This document shows, piece after piece, positions 27,293 to 36,765 of a DNA stretch of 64,000 nucleotides (positions are counted from its first letter, which is position 1; every line of letters starts with the position of its first letter). The position numbers and the translations under genes were made by a program. The notes beneath the pieces were generated by a model. The model worked only from the letters and a program-made list of their open reading frames with translations. It was not told the origin of the DNA and did not search any database. Source of the stretch: Glaciecola sp947496235 (GTDB lineage Bacteria; Pseudomonadota; Gammaproteobacteria; Enterobacterales; Alteromonadaceae); the NCBI RefSeq assembly GCF_050306235.1, contig NZ_JBLWFH010000002.1, forward strand, positions 434,001 to 498,000, read 5' to 3'.

Positions 27293-29116
27293 ATGAAAAC
27301 ATTTTTTAAATGGTTAGGGATTAGCGTTCTTATTGTTTTAGTGGTTATGGGCGCTTGGGCAACGCATGAATGGAAAGCGGAAAAGCCCTTTTCATTTCGC
27401 ATATTTTTAGATAGAGCATTAATCAAACAGGCGCTGAATAGTCCTCAAACACTGACCTCAATAGGTGTGTTTGATGGTATTGGAATAACTGGCCACAATG
27501 CTTATTTGGATGATGCCAGTGAAGCCGCCACTGCCCAGATGTTTAAAGATTTACGAGAAACCAAACGGATTCTACTGCAATATGAAGATTTATCCGAAGA
27601 ACAGCAACTTTCAAAAGATATAGCGCTGTATTTGTTAAATACTGCCGAAGAGTTCGAAACCTATCAATACCATAGTTATCCCTTCAATCAGCAGTCAGGA
27701 GCCCAAAGCAACTTTCCAAGTTTCATGGACGCGCAACACCCTATTCGAACAACTGAAAATGTCGAGCATTACATTAGTCGTTTAAGTCAGTCGAATCGTT
27801 ACTTTACCCAAATGTTAGAAGGAATGAGAATAAGAGAATATAAAAAAATTATTCCCCCTTTATTTGTAATCGAACGCATTATTGATGAGATGCAAGGTTT
27901 TGTTGATACGCCGGCGACAGAAAATATTCTTTATACCTCATTAGAAAAACGCATGCAGGAGGCTGTCGAAATACCAGAGTCTGTGTACGCGGATTATTTA
28001 GCGCAAACCCAAGCAGAGATTGAAAATACAGTTTATCCAGCCTATGAAATGCTAATTGAATATTTCACAGAACTCAAAGCAATGGCGGGGACCGATGATG
28101 GGTTATGGCGTTTAGACGGCGGAGATCAAGCTTATAAATTAGCGCTGCGTTTTTTTACCACTACTGACTATTCCGCTGACTATATTCATACTGTTGGGTT
28201 GCAAGAAGTCGATAGAATTCAGGCCGAAATTTTACAGATTCTATCCGATGAAGGCTTTGATATTAGCCAAGGCTTTACTGTTGCAATAAACGCTCTCGCA
28301 GAACAAGAAGGTTTTTATTATCCTGATTCTGATGAAGGCCGAGAGCAAATATTAGCCGATTATAAGCGCATCATTGAAGAAGTGGAATCAGGCCTTGGCG
28401 ATGCGTTTTTACTCCGTCCGAAAGCTAGTTTAGATGTTAAACGTATTCCGGTGTTTAAGGAAAAAACTGCACCTGGGGCTTACTATGAGCCGCCGGCATT
28501 TGACGGTTCTCGGCCAGGCGTTTTCTTCGCCAATCTATACGACATAAAGGCAACGCCAACTTATAGTATGCGAACACTTGCTTACCATGAAGGCATTCCT
28601 GGGCATCACTTCCAAATCGCCATCGCCATGGAATTAGAGGGCTTACCTATATTTCGTACAGTCGCTCCTTTTGTTGCTTATATCGAAGGTTGGGCGTTGT
28701 ACGCCGAGCGTGTCGCTTGGGAATTAGGATTTCAACGCGATCCCTACGACAATATTGGACGCTTGCAAGCTGAGCTATTTAGAGCCGTGCGCTTAGTTGT
28801 TGATACTGGCATTCATGCTAAACGCTGGACCCGGGAGGAAGCTATCGACTATATGTTGGCCAATACAGGTATGGTGAAATCTGACGTTACCTCCGAAATT
28901 GAACGTTACATAGTAACCCCTGGGCAGGCTACTGCCTACAAGGTCGGCATGATGAAAATATTAGAAGTACGCGAAAAGGCCAAAGCTGCCCTAGGCGACA
29001 AGTTCGACCTAGGTGAATTTCATAATGTGGTGTTAAAAAATGGCGCTGTGCCATTGGATATTCTAGAAAAGTTAGTGGATGAATACATAGAAGGACAATT
29101 GGCTACCGCACAATAA
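27293..29116 (+). CDS. DUF885 family, membrane-anchored peptidase-like
   Basis: The ATG at 27293 gives 607 residues beginning with an N-terminal anchor (FFKWLGISVLIVLVVMGAW); an in-frame upstream start at 27233 would add an unlikely 20 residues before the signal. The catalytic centre resembles a zinc protease: LAYHEGIPGHHFQIAIAMEL followed by EGWALYAERVAWELG. This is typical of DUF885 proteins, predicted metallopeptidases or lipoproteins of the periplasm. It is monocistronic. Confidence 0.85.
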   Translation: MKTFFKWLGISVLIVLVVMGAWATHEWKAEKPFSFRIFLDRALIKQALNSPQTLTSIGVFDGIGITGHNAYLDDASEAATAQMFKDLRETKRILLQYEDLSEEQQLSKDIALYLLNTAEEFETYQYHSYPFNQQSGAQSNFPSFMDAQHPIRTTENVEHYISRLSQSNRYFTQMLEGMRIREYKKIIPPLFVIERIIDEMQGFVDTPATENILYTSLEKRMQEAVEIPESVYADYLAQTQAEIENTVYPAYEMLIEYFTELKAMAGTDDGLWRLDGGDQAYKLALRFFTTTDYSADYIHTVGLQEVDRIQAEILQILSDEGFDISQGFTVAINALAEQEGFYYPDSDEGREQILADYKRIIEEVESGLGDAFLLRPKASLDVKRIPVFKEKTAPGAYYEPPAFDGSRPGVFFANLYDIKATPTYSMRTLAYHEGIPGHHFQIAIAMELEGLPIFRTVAPFVAYIEGWALYAERVAWELGFQRDPYDNIGRLQAELFRAVRLVVDTGIHAKRWTREEAIDYMLANTGMVKSDVTSEIERYIVTPGQATAYKVGMMKILEVREKAKAALGDKFDLGEFHNVVLKNGAVPLDILEKLVDEYIEGQLATAQ

Positions 29117-29143
29117 CAGTTTGATTTTAGAGGACGCAAAAAA

Positions 29144-29163
29144 AAGCCAGTCAAAACTGGCTT
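29144..29163. terminator. Bidirectional terminator
   Basis: AAGCCAGT / ACTGGCTT with a CAAA loop, flanked by A8 on the left and TTTTATA on the right. It lies between the convergent DUF885 and PEP-CTERM genes. Confidence 0.9.
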
Positions 29164-29177
29164 TTATATATATGTAT

Positions 29178-29927
29178 TTACTTTCTTAAAAAACGACGGC
29201 TTGCTACAAACGCAAATGCGGTTAATAACAAAGCAAACATTGATGGCGCGGAAACAGAAGTTGTGCCATATGTTAGATTATCATAACGAACCTGATAACC
29301 ATCATTGTTAGGCGCAGACAACGTGTTATAACCATTTAAAATGACGCTACCAAGATGATCTGCAGTTGCTGCTGCTTGGTGAATCATATTGCCATTTACA
29401 AAGTACTCGTACATACCGTTATTAATAGAGAGTACTAGGGTATTAAAAGCATCTAAATTAAATAAGCTGCTTGGTGGAATTATCCAGCCTGGACCAGATT
29501 CCCACTTTGCGATTCCAGTAACGCCAGTTGAGTCGCGTTGGAATTCCAGTATCGGGTATTCATTTGCTCTGTCGCCGTTGGCTAAATTGGCAACACCCCA
29601 TAAACCACCATATCGACCATCTTGGTTCCAAGCTGAGTCAACATACATATCGATACTCAAGTAATTGGACTCACCAATATCCATGATCATTCCCTGAGTA
29701 TTGCGGAAATTATCTTGATTTAATTCACCAGCAACAGTCATTACTAATTCGTTGTTGATGATTTCAAATCCTTGTGGAGCTGCTCGATCCACATTCCAAT
29801 CAGCGAGTGAATCTCCATTGTTAAACTCCATTGTCACTAATGATGCTGACGCTGTGCCCGCCATCATACTGGCAGCAAAAAACAAGCTGCCCAATGAAAG
29901 TTTGGAGAAGAGTGAAAATTTCTTCAT
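29178..29927 (-). CDS. PEP-CTERM-like secreted protein
   Basis: The 249-residue protein has a signal peptide (ending about ASA, residue 29). A beta-sandwich-like body follows (NGDSLADWNV, YLSIDMYVDSAW, YEYFVNGNMIHQ) that resembles concanavalin-A-type glycan or structural folds. The C-terminal tail is SAPSMFALLLTAFAFVASRR: a short Pro-containing motif, one membrane helix and basic residues. This is the tripartite exosortase sorting signal with SAPS in place of PEP. The protein is probably cleaved and exported to the surface or biofilm matrix. No exosortase lies in the window. A sigma-54-type promoter precedes it. Confidence 0.75.
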   Translation of the reverse strand: MKKFSLFSKLSLGSLFFAASMMAGTASASLVTMEFNNGDSLADWNVDRAAPQGFEIINNELVMTVAGELNQDNFRNTQGMIMDIGESNYLSIDMYVDSAWNQDGRYGGLWGVANLANGDRANEYPILEFQRDSTGVTGIAKWESGPGWIIPPSSLFNLDAFNTLVLSINNGMYEYFVNGNMIHQAAATADHLGSVILNGYNTLSAPNNDGYQVRYDNLTYGTTSVSAPSMFALLLTAFAFVASRRFLRK

Positions 29928-30009
29928 AACTACATTCCTTTTTGTTTTTAGAAAATTACCTGATACTCACACATCAGGATTTAGCTATTAACTAGCCGAT
30001 AATTTGTAA

Positions 30010-30023
30010 GCAATAATCGAACC
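30010..30023 (-). promoter_or_regulatory. Sigma-54-type promoter of the 29178-29927 gene
   Basis: Read on the minus strand: CGGTTCGATTATTGCT, i.e. GG-N10-GC with a perfect TTGCT -12 element; three mismatches to YTGGCACGRNNNTTGCW. The start codon lies about 70 bases beyond the predicted start site. Confidence 0.6.
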
Positions 30024-30414
30024 GCTAAATATCCTCATTAAAAACAATAAGTTAAATTTACATTTATTTTTATGTTAAAAAATTTGACGCTAAATGATGC
30101 AAATTTATTAAAAATGAAGATTGTACTATTTTCTATGTAAAATATTCTGACGAAATTGGCGCTAGAACTGTGCGTTTGTATACGAGGTAGGATCTGTAAG
30201 TTTGTGCATACTATCTCTTTGTGCTTTATTATTTATGGGTGAAGGGAAATGGTTTACTATTTTTAACCGTGATTATCATTGCACTAATTTGGAAAGTGCA
30301 TTTCAATAAAAAGTGAGGAATCAGTCTCGACGTTAGGAAATTTTAAGTGAATTGAATTTTATTTTAATGTATGTGATTTGAGGATTTCTCGTAATTGTTG
30401 AGGGTAAGGCAACT

Positions 30415-30440
30415 AAAAAAGGAAGCATAAATATGCTTCC
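30415..30440 (-). terminator. Terminator of the 30463-31152 gene
   Basis: An 8-bp perfect stem GGAAGCAT/ATGCTTCC with a 4-base loop is followed on the minus strand by six U. Confidence 0.93.
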
Positions 30441-30462
30441 CCTCTATCAATATTTAGTTAGA

Positions 30463-31152
30463 TTACTTTTTTCTTCGGTAGGCTAAACCTAATACGCCAA
30501 GACCTAATAATGCTAAGGGTGCTGGTGCCGGAACTGAATTGGAAGGTGCCTGAGGTGCACTGGCTAAACCGCCGAATCTTGCAGTTTGACTTTCAGTATA
30601 AAAACCTACTTTACCTGACATAAAGCTGGTGTCGGTAAAAGATTGGGAAATGCCATTTAACAAAAATGAAATATTATTACCGCTTCTGCCAACAACAAAG
30701 TTGTAGTCAACATTGTCTTGCCAAAAAATTTCTTGTTGGAACAATATAGTGCTAACGCCTGCAACTTCGCGCACTAAAAACATACCGCTAGCGCTAGAGA
30801 TATCATTATATCCCCCTTGTTCCCAACCTAAGCGATAATGGTTTTGATAGTCTTGCCATCCAAATACAAGCCCAAGAATATCATCATCATTAAAACCAAC
30901 AATGGTAGGTGTCATTGAGCCGGTAAAGTTGAAATCTCCAGTGAATGAGAAATCACTTATTATAGAGGCATTAGAATTGTTGTTTTGAACAGCTTGATTT
31001 CCACCTGCACTTGTCAATCCAGATGGACCGCTATTTCGAGCAGGTGATCGTTCTAACGACCATAATGCCGTATCAACAATGACAGAACCTTGAGAAGCGA
31101 AGCTTAAAGCGAGAAATGCTACAGCCGCTGATTTTCCTATGATTTTTAACAT
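30463..31152 (-). CDS. PEP-CTERM-like protein, thrombospondin-C/lectin-like
   Basis: The 229-residue protein has a signal peptide (to about SQG, 23). The body is a concanavalin-A/thrombospondin C-terminal-type sandwich: ILGLVFGWQDYQNHYRLGW in the middle and SFMSGKVGFYTESQTARFGG at the end, a signature of that fold. The tail is PAPAPLALLGLGVLGLAYRR followed by KK, a sorting signal with PAPAP replacing PEP. The predicted role is a surface or matrix protein that binds glycan or calcium. It has its own sigma-54-like promoter and a terminator, so it is monocistronic. Confidence 0.8.
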   Translation of the reverse strand: MLKIIGKSAAVAFLALSFASQGSVIVDTALWSLERSPARNSGPSGLTSAGGNQAVQNNNSNASIISDFSFTGDFNFTGSMTPTIVGFNDDDILGLVFGWQDYQNHYRLGWEQGGYNDISSASGMFLVREVAGVSTILFQQEIFWQDNVDYNFVVGRSGNNISFLLNGISQSFTDTSFMSGKVGFYTESQTARFGGLASAPQAPSNSVPAPAPLALLGLGVLGLAYRRKK

Positions 31153-31212
31153 AACGTTACTTCCTTTACATCGACGAATAAATAATCACAAATTGTATCA
31201 ATTTTCGTAAAA

Positions 31213-31226
31213 GCATAAACCGTGCC
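31213..31226 (-). promoter_or_regulatory. Sigma-54-type promoter of the 30463-31152 gene
   Basis: The minus-strand sequence AGGCACGGTTTATGCT matches the TGGCACGRNNNTTGCW consensus except two bases, with exact GG-N10-GC spacing. The ATG lies about 60 bases downstream of the -12 GC. Confidence 0.72.
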
Positions 31227-31351
31227 TAAACTAATATTCTATATATTTCAATATATTATCTGCTTGTTTGTGTAGTTTGGGAAATGAAGGTTGATATGTT
31301 GTAAAAATTGCGGACATCTAAATCTGGTTACTCGGTTTGCACAATGCCACC

Positions 31352-31495
31352 GTAAACAATGGAGCCGTAGTTCATTTAAACAATGGAGCCGTAGTTCATT
31401 CTCACTAACCCCATCCTTTTTTGGAAGTTCTCGGGTTGAGGGTGAGAATGAACTACGGCTCCATTGTTTAAATGAACCACGGCTCCATTGTTTAC
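31352..31495. repeat. Long inverted repeat made of doubled 24-bp units
   Basis: The arms 31352-31405 and 31442-31495 are 54 bp each and complementary with one mismatch, separated by a 36-bp loop. Each arm is itself two 24-bp direct copies starting AAACAATGGAGCCGTAG. The right arm ends seven bases before the stop codon of the DUF418 gene. Transcripts of that gene would fold into a very long hairpin. No transposase or target duplication is visible. It looks like a non-autonomous genomic repeat or a processed RNA structure. Confidence 0.9.
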
Positions 31496-31502
31496 AGCGA
31501 GA

Positions 31503-32678
31503 TTATTTTAAGTAGGTGAGGCGGCGCCACATGTATTCAAGTGGGCCCTGCTTAAATCCTTGCCACCAAAAGTGAGCAAAAGTGATTTGCAGTACCCAAA
31601 TTGTCATTACGACTAAAAATAACTGGCTATAAGTAAATTCTGCAAACATACCTAAACCCCAGAATAAGCTTGTGCATATCAAACTCTGCATTATGTAGAG
31701 AGTAAACGCCATGCGACCACAGCTCGCTAAAATGAGGGTAAGCGTTTTTAAATAGCCTTTTGATAATACCCAAAGAAATATACTCATATAAGCCAACAAC
31801 ATAGCCAGACTTGCCCACAAGGATACGACAAATTGGAGGTATCTAAATCCGCCATCGGAAAACACAAATTGTGCGTGAATTGCTTCTAAACTCAGTCCGA
31901 TAACAAGAGAAGTGATTGCAATTTTGAAATAACGAGATGCTTGCCAAGTCAAATTGAAAAAACCAAGTTTATATAACGCCATTCCCCATAACATTAAGCC
32001 TGTGGTCCGGCCCAAAATTAGCATAATATAACCAAGTTGCATTTGTAGAGAATTGTCAGCCCTAACCCAAAATTTTTCCAACCAACTCATACTTTCATAG
32101 CCGTCTAACTCTATTTGAATAGCTTCTTTAGATGGCGAAATTTCAGCTTGTAACTCTCCTTGAAGTGCCTCATCGGCAAACATGAAAATTAGATCAAAAA
32201 GCAAGGTTAAACAGGTTTCTAATAGAATAAAGGCAGTGCCAATTATAAAAAGATGTTTGACGCTTTGGTGACGAAAGGCGTAAATCAAAAATCCACACGC
32301 GGCATAAAGAGTAAGAATATCGCCTGACCAAATGAAGTAACTATGGAATAAACCAAAAGACAGTAACCAAAGGCAACGTCTCTTATGGAGTTGCCAAGCA
32401 TTTAATTGTTTTTGCTCGGGTTTTTGGGTAAAAATCAAAACCCCGACGCCAAAAAGTAAACTGAATATACCCATGCATTTCTCGCGAAAAACCACGTCGG
32501 TAACAGTAAAAATGATTAAATCTAAGAAACTAGGGTTACCATAAGAAAATGGATCTAAATAGCTACCTTCAGGTAGTCCAAAAGCACGAATGTTCATGGC
32601 GAGAATACCTAATACGGCAAATCCTCTAATGACATCTAAGGAGTGAATTCGGGATTCACTCGAATGGGGAAACATCAT
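31503..32678 (-). CDS. DUF418 polytopic membrane protein
   Basis: The protein has 391 residues from the ATG at 32678. AAGGA lies eight bases upstream, and the longer frame to 32738 adds only an unlikely leader. It opens with RIHSLDVIRGFAVLGILAMN, the DUF418/YeiB signature, then about nine to ten membrane helices and a C-terminal FAHFWWQGFKQGPLEYMWR, also typical. The family resembles acyltransferase-3-like membrane proteins of unknown function. The stop is followed at once by the long inverted repeat. Confidence 0.85.
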   Translation of the reverse strand: MMFPHSSESRIHSLDVIRGFAVLGILAMNIRAFGLPEGSYLDPFSYGNPSFLDLIIFTVTDVVFREKCMGIFSLLFGVGVLIFTQKPEQKQLNAWQLHKRRCLWLLSFGLFHSYFIWSGDILTLYAACGFLIYAFRHQSVKHLFIIGTAFILLETCLTLLFDLIFMFADEALQGELQAEISPSKEAIQIELDGYESMSWLEKFWVRADNSLQMQLGYIMLILGRTTGLMLWGMALYKLGFFNLTWQASRYFKIAITSLVIGLSLEAIHAQFVFSDGGFRYLQFVVSLWASLAMLLAYMSIFLWVLSKGYLKTLTLILASCGRMAFTLYIMQSLICTSLFWGLGMFAEFTYSQLFLVVMTIWVLQITFAHFWWQGFKQGPLEYMWRRLTYLK

Positions 32679-33027
32679 ACAAAAATTCCTTTTTTGTATT
32701 CCTTTTAAACTGAAATAAATAATGGCGGAAAAGCACAACAGTTACAAGGCGAATGTTTCCATAAATTGCAACAACCTTAGTTGTAAAAATTGAAGGAGTT
32801 TCGAGCAATAACAATTGTGAATAAAATGTCAGGAATTTTTACACATCTTGGCGTCTTACTTAAACAATGCTTCTTAACTATCTGAAAAATAGTTAAAAAA
32901 TTTTGAGGTGTATATTTTGCATACAAGCTTCAGCCATGCTCGATCAAAACTAACTCAAGTCACCGCTGTTCTTGTTCTTGGGCCAGAAAATACTAAAGAA
33001 CTAAAATAACACCATAGGAGAACTTGT
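32679..33027. other. Divergent intergenic region
   Basis: The 349-bp region between DUF418 and the next PEP-CTERM-like gene contains a sigma-54-like element and the inverted repeat TTAACTA/TAGTTAA (32874-32896). It also has GTTGTAAAAATTG (32780-32792), a 13-mer seen again at 31298-31310 upstream of another PEP-CTERM-like gene. No gene is evident. Confidence 0.5.
32907..32920 (+). promoter_or_regulatory. Possible sigma-54 promoter of the 33028-34134 gene
   Basis: AGGTGTATATTTTGCA has GG-N10-GC spacing and a perfect TTGCA -12 element, but the -24 half is weak. It lies 108 bp before the ATG. Confidence 0.4.
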
Positions 33028-34134
33028 ATGACTCGCTTAACTACGCTGCTTACATTAGCAGTCTTATCAATGTTTGTGTTTGTCGAAATTGCCTCTGCTC
33101 GTTTAGTTAGAAGCTCGGGGCGAGGTTCTCTCACTGAACAGGTCGAGACCCGTTATTTTTTTATTGAAGACGCTGATATAGTGAGGTTTTCCGACAATAC
33201 TATTGGCATGAGCGAATCTGCCTATCTAAATCGGAATACTTTTTCCAATATAATAGGCGGTGCCGGTTTGGGGATATCAGCGGTTCCTACTACCGGACCT
33301 ACACAAGATACAAATTGTAACGGAAGTTACGATACGTCAGAGCTAGAAGCTGCCCAAGATCTGATAGATTACTGGTCAAGTATAGGCACGCCAGAAGCCA
33401 TACAAAATTTAGCATTGGCTGAAGATGCTTTGGCCGAGTTGGAAACTGGAGATCCTTGCGTTTGGGAGTTTGCTCAAAACGAAGATCTCTTGATGTTTGG
33501 ACCTTTCAGCGTCTTTTTTGACTCCCCGTTAATTGACACTATGATTACTTGGGAAATTAGCGGTAATGGCAGGAACGAAATTTTGATGGGGGAAGTTAAT
33601 GACGGTGGTGATATAACAACACCGGACGGATTGATAAGTTATGGAAATGTTTTTTTAAATACTCCACAACCAGCACTAGATCTTGGAGATTACAATGTAA
33701 ATGTGACTGCTCAAATAAGCAGTAATTTTGGCGAGTTCTTTTTTGAGCGCACTAACACGGGCACAGGTAATTCCGCGGAGGTTGTCACTTTAACTCGTTT
33801 TGAAGAATTTAACCCTGCATATGATGCGTGGGTGGACGAATACATTGAATGGGAAGAAACGGTTTATTTTCCTTGGCTAGATAACGGTGAAATTGGCCCA
33901 GAGCCGGTATTCACAACTCCTGAACCTCCCATGACGATAGTGGGGTATAGGAATGAAAGTGAGTTTGATTACATTCCAACAACAGAAACATTATTCAGAT
34001 CAGAAGACGAGATATTGCGCATTACCGCGGCAGCCAATGACCCTAATTTTGTGAGTGCCCCGGTGGGGACATCATTGACGCTATTTGGACTCGGTGTTTT
34101 ATATATGCGCCGGCGTATGAAATCTGCAGCATAA
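33028..34134 (+). CDS. PEP-CTERM-like secreted protein, unknown body
   Basis: The protein has 368 residues. The signal peptide ends near ASA (24). The body is acidic and rich in Glu/Asp/Trp, with a helical stretch (about 103-145) bounded by two cysteines, then a beta-rich part. The C-terminal tail SAPVGTSLTLFGLGVLYMRR is a PEP-CTERM-like anchor with SAPV as the motif. I do not recognise the body. TAGGAG precedes the ATG. A weak AGGGGC/GCCCCT hairpin (34148-34164) follows. Confidence 0.65.
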   Translation: MTRLTTLLTLAVLSMFVFVEIASARLVRSSGRGSLTEQVETRYFFIEDADIVRFSDNTIGMSESAYLNRNTFSNIIGGAGLGISAVPTTGPTQDTNCNGSYDTSELEAAQDLIDYWSSIGTPEAIQNLALAEDALAELETGDPCVWEFAQNEDLLMFGPFSVFFDSPLIDTMITWEISGNGRNEILMGEVNDGGDITTPDGLISYGNVFLNTPQPALDLGDYNVNVTAQISSNFGEFFFERTNTGTGNSAEVVTLTRFEEFNPAYDAWVDEYIEWEETVYFPWLDNGEIGPEPVFTTPEPPMTIVGYRNESEFDYIPTTETLFRSEDEILRITAAANDPNFVSAPVGTSLTLFGLGVLYMRRRMKSAA

Positions 34135-34183
34135 TTGCATAACTGTCAGGGGCGTGTAGCCCCTAGACATAAATCTATTTAGC

Positions 34184-36307
34184 TTATTCTTGAAATATCT
34201 TTCGAGCCTCATTGGCTTGGTTTTGCAGATCTTTCTCTATAAAGTCAATAACTTCTATATAGTCATTTTCATTATGTAAAGAGGTGAGCAGAGGATCATG
34301 TTTGGTCCACCATTCTCGCCAGCCAAAATCCACAGCTTGCTTTAAATATGTCATCGCGTTTTCATTGTTGCCATTTAGTGCGTTAAGTCGCGCACCAAGG
34401 TAAAAAAGTTCAGATTGTGCAATGGATGATGCTTCCTGTTGTTTTAACAAAGAAGCACAGGTCGTTAATATTTGTTCAGCGTCATCAAGCTTTTTTTGTT
34501 GTTGATAAGACCAGGCTATTTCTATGGCGGGAGAGCAATAAGGCATATAATATTTATCTGCATCATCAAGTTGTTGACTATTATTAATAATAAGCTCAAG
34601 CGCCCGTGCTTGATCGCCGAACATTGCGTGATACCAACCTGCCTCAAAAGCAGTCCAATAGTCGTCAGGATTTGCCGCGGTATCAAAATCCATTTTTTCA
34701 AACAATAGCTTAAATTTTCCTTCGAAAATCAAAATCGTGGCTTCTAAACTTGGGTCATAGTCCATATTTTGTAAAATATCGACTAGCCCTAACTGAATCA
34801 GAGGTCCTTCCAGTTTATATATCAGCTCTGGATTATCTGGAGATAGCGCAATAGCTTTTTTGGCTTGTGCAATAGAAGCTACAAAATTGCCTTGGCTAAA
34901 ATACATGTCAGCAAGACCTTGATAGGCATAGGTTGAATCAGGGTGATCAATTTTAAGTTGTTCAAACACTATTTCGGCTTCGTCAAATCTAGCCTGCCAA
35001 GAGAGCATCATACCTAAATTATATGCACTTCCAGAAAACAACGGGTCTAGTTTTATAGATTCTTTAAGTGTTTCAATGGCTTCGTCGAACCTTTGCAAGG
35101 CATATAATGCGTTAGCTTTCCACATATATGCTATGGCTAAACTAGGGTTTATTTCAGTAGCCTTATCATAATTTTTAAGAGATTCTTCATATTGATTTCT
35201 CAATTTATTAATTTGGCCCATGACGGCATAAATATCGGCGATTTTGGGCTCTCTTACCATGGCTTTATTTAGGTTATCTTCTGCCAAATTGGCTGCAATG
35301 TTGGTATCTATTATGCCAAAGCGCCCACCACCTTCTGCTAATAGTGTCAGGGTATCCGCCAAGGCCACATAAGCTTGGGCGTATTCTGGATCTATCGCAA
35401 TCGCTTGTTCAAAAAGCGAGCGGGCTTGTTGCATGGATTCGGTCGTTTGTTTACGGTAGGCTTCTCGACCCTTAAGATACAGCACTAATGCGTCTACACT
35501 TTTGGTTTTCGAAAGGGCACTTAGTTCACCACTTTGGGTATAGCTATCTTGCAGTAAATTGACCACTGTCCGGCTTATTTCACTTTCCAATTCAAAAATA
35601 TCCGTCATATCACGCTGAAAACTTTCATTCCATAACACACGTCCAGTAGTTATTTCTATTAGTTCTGTGCGAATATTAATTCGTTGTCCGTCATTGATAA
35701 CGCTTCCAGTTAAAATAGCATCTACATTTAGCCGTTGACCTATTTCAGTGTTCGAAAGGCCTTTTTCGCTTAAAATTTGGCTAGAACGAGAAGCTGATAC
35801 CTGAAAGCTGTCTAGGCCGCCTAGTAAGCTGGTGATTTCCTCAGATAGTCCCAAGGCGATGTAATTTTGGTCTTTATTCGGGCTTTCGTCGACAAATGGC
35901 AATACCGCAATTGATTTAATGCTATTTGTTTGTATTACTTGAGTTTTTTGCGATAAATGACTGTCATAAATGGTGTAAAACAGCCTGATACTCACAAGGC
36001 CGCTAATAATTACAATGACCACAAGCCCCAGCCAATTAAAAATGCCAAAAGGCTGATGCTTTAAGTTTCCAGAGCTTGGAGTTCTTGTGATACCTGAAAG
36101 GCTGATATCAAAATGCCAAGTGAGAAAACAAAGGATAGGAAACCCAAACACAAAGAGTAAGAATACACCCGATCCAACTAAGGGATGTAGAGCGAATGTT
36201 CCACTCAATACAGAAATAATTTGTAGTACAAGCCATGCAATACCAATATACGCCAGCAAGGGTTTAATCATTTCCCGTCGCTTTAGTTCGTCGATAAAAC
36301 GACTCAT
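34184..36307 (-). CDS. Membrane TPR protein with FlgO/adenylate-cyclase-associated domain
   Basis: The 707-residue protein has an N-terminal RREMIKPLLAYIGIAWLVLQ and further helices (about 15-60 and 90-112) that anchor it. Then comes the domain IAVLPFVDESPNKDQNYIAL...GLSEEITSLL...LTGSVINDGQRINIR...LWNESFQRDMTDIF (about 135-260). That domain is common in TPR proteins attached to cyclase or regulatory N-termini. Eight or more TPRs run to the C-terminus. No DNA-binding or catalytic domain is present. It is likely a protein-interaction platform in the membrane. Confidence 0.75.
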   Translation of the reverse strand: MSRFIDELKRREMIKPLLAYIGIAWLVLQIISVLSGTFALHPLVGSGVFLLFVFGFPILCFLTWHFDISLSGITRTPSSGNLKHQPFGIFNWLGLVVIVIISGLVSIRLFYTIYDSHLSQKTQVIQTNSIKSIAVLPFVDESPNKDQNYIALGLSEEITSLLGGLDSFQVSASRSSQILSEKGLSNTEIGQRLNVDAILTGSVINDGQRINIRTELIEITTGRVLWNESFQRDMTDIFELESEISRTVVNLLQDSYTQSGELSALSKTKSVDALVLYLKGREAYRKQTTESMQQARSLFEQAIAIDPEYAQAYVALADTLTLLAEGGGRFGIIDTNIAANLAEDNLNKAMVREPKIADIYAVMGQINKLRNQYEESLKNYDKATEINPSLAIAYMWKANALYALQRFDEAIETLKESIKLDPLFSGSAYNLGMMLSWQARFDEAEIVFEQLKIDHPDSTYAYQGLADMYFSQGNFVASIAQAKKAIALSPDNPELIYKLEGPLIQLGLVDILQNMDYDPSLEATILIFEGKFKLLFEKMDFDTAANPDDYWTAFEAGWYHAMFGDQARALELIINNSQQLDDADKYYMPYCSPAIEIAWSYQQQKKLDDAEQILTTCASLLKQQEASSIAQSELFYLGARLNALNGNNENAMTYLKQAVDFGWREWWTKHDPLLTSLHNENDYIEVIDFIEKDLQNQANEARKIFQE

Positions 36308-36486
36308 TAATAGACATACCTTTAATTGGACATTATTTATTCAATGTAGCGCAGGGAATTTGATAAAGAAAGCGCTAAAGCGTCAAAGTGTAGTTTTCAA
36401 TCGGTTGTTTTTAATGTAACAAATTCGTTTTTGCTAAGACTACAGAGGTGAAGATTATAATTTTTTCCAATTCAAGGAGTAAGTAA

Positions 36487-36765
36487 ATGTCAGAATTTCA
36501 GTTATTTTTACTATTGGGCACAGTAGTAACATTTGGAATAATAAGCTATTTTTTGGATGCAAAGTATCAAATGCAATTTGGTGCCTGGTGTAACGGAGAG
36601 GTAGAAAACCCCTTTATCAAAAACACTGAAAAAGTCAGCGAAGAAAGCAACAATATCGATTCGGAAATAAAAACATTAAAAGAGCGTATCGCCACTCTTG
36701 AGACAATAGTGACAGAACCCTCTTACGAGCTAAATAAGCAGATTAGCCGACTTTCACAGAAGTAA
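36487..36765 (+). CDS. Small membrane protein with PspB/PspC-like coiled coil
   Basis: The 92-residue protein has one N-terminal helix (FLLLGTVVTFGIISYFL), a short linker, then a coiled coil IKTLKERIATLETIVTEPSY. The last segment resembles the C-terminal leucine-rich tail of phage-shock proteins PspB/PspC. CAAGGAG precedes the ATG. It stands alone after the divergent TPR gene. Function is unknown. Confidence 0.55.
   Translation: MSEFQLFLLLGTVVTFGIISYFLDAKYQMQFGAWCNGEVENPFIKNTEKVSEESNNIDSEIKTLKERIATLETIVTEPSYELNKQISRLSQK

Larger units (their letters stand above)
29928..30462. other. AT-rich intergenic region
   Basis: This is 535 bp without a convincing gene. Apart from the sigma-54-like site (30010-30023) and the terminator at the right end, it holds a CCTGAT/ATCAGG hairpin (29959-29978) in the leader of the left gene and a GTTAAAAAATTTGAC element (near 30073) upstream of the promoter. 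Nothing else stands out. Confidence 0.6.

Noticed and set aside
31291..31515. 74-codon plus-strand frame across the long inverted repeat
   Set aside because: Its second half merely translates the repeat arms (SRSSF/LRLHC patterns) and it has no ribosome site.
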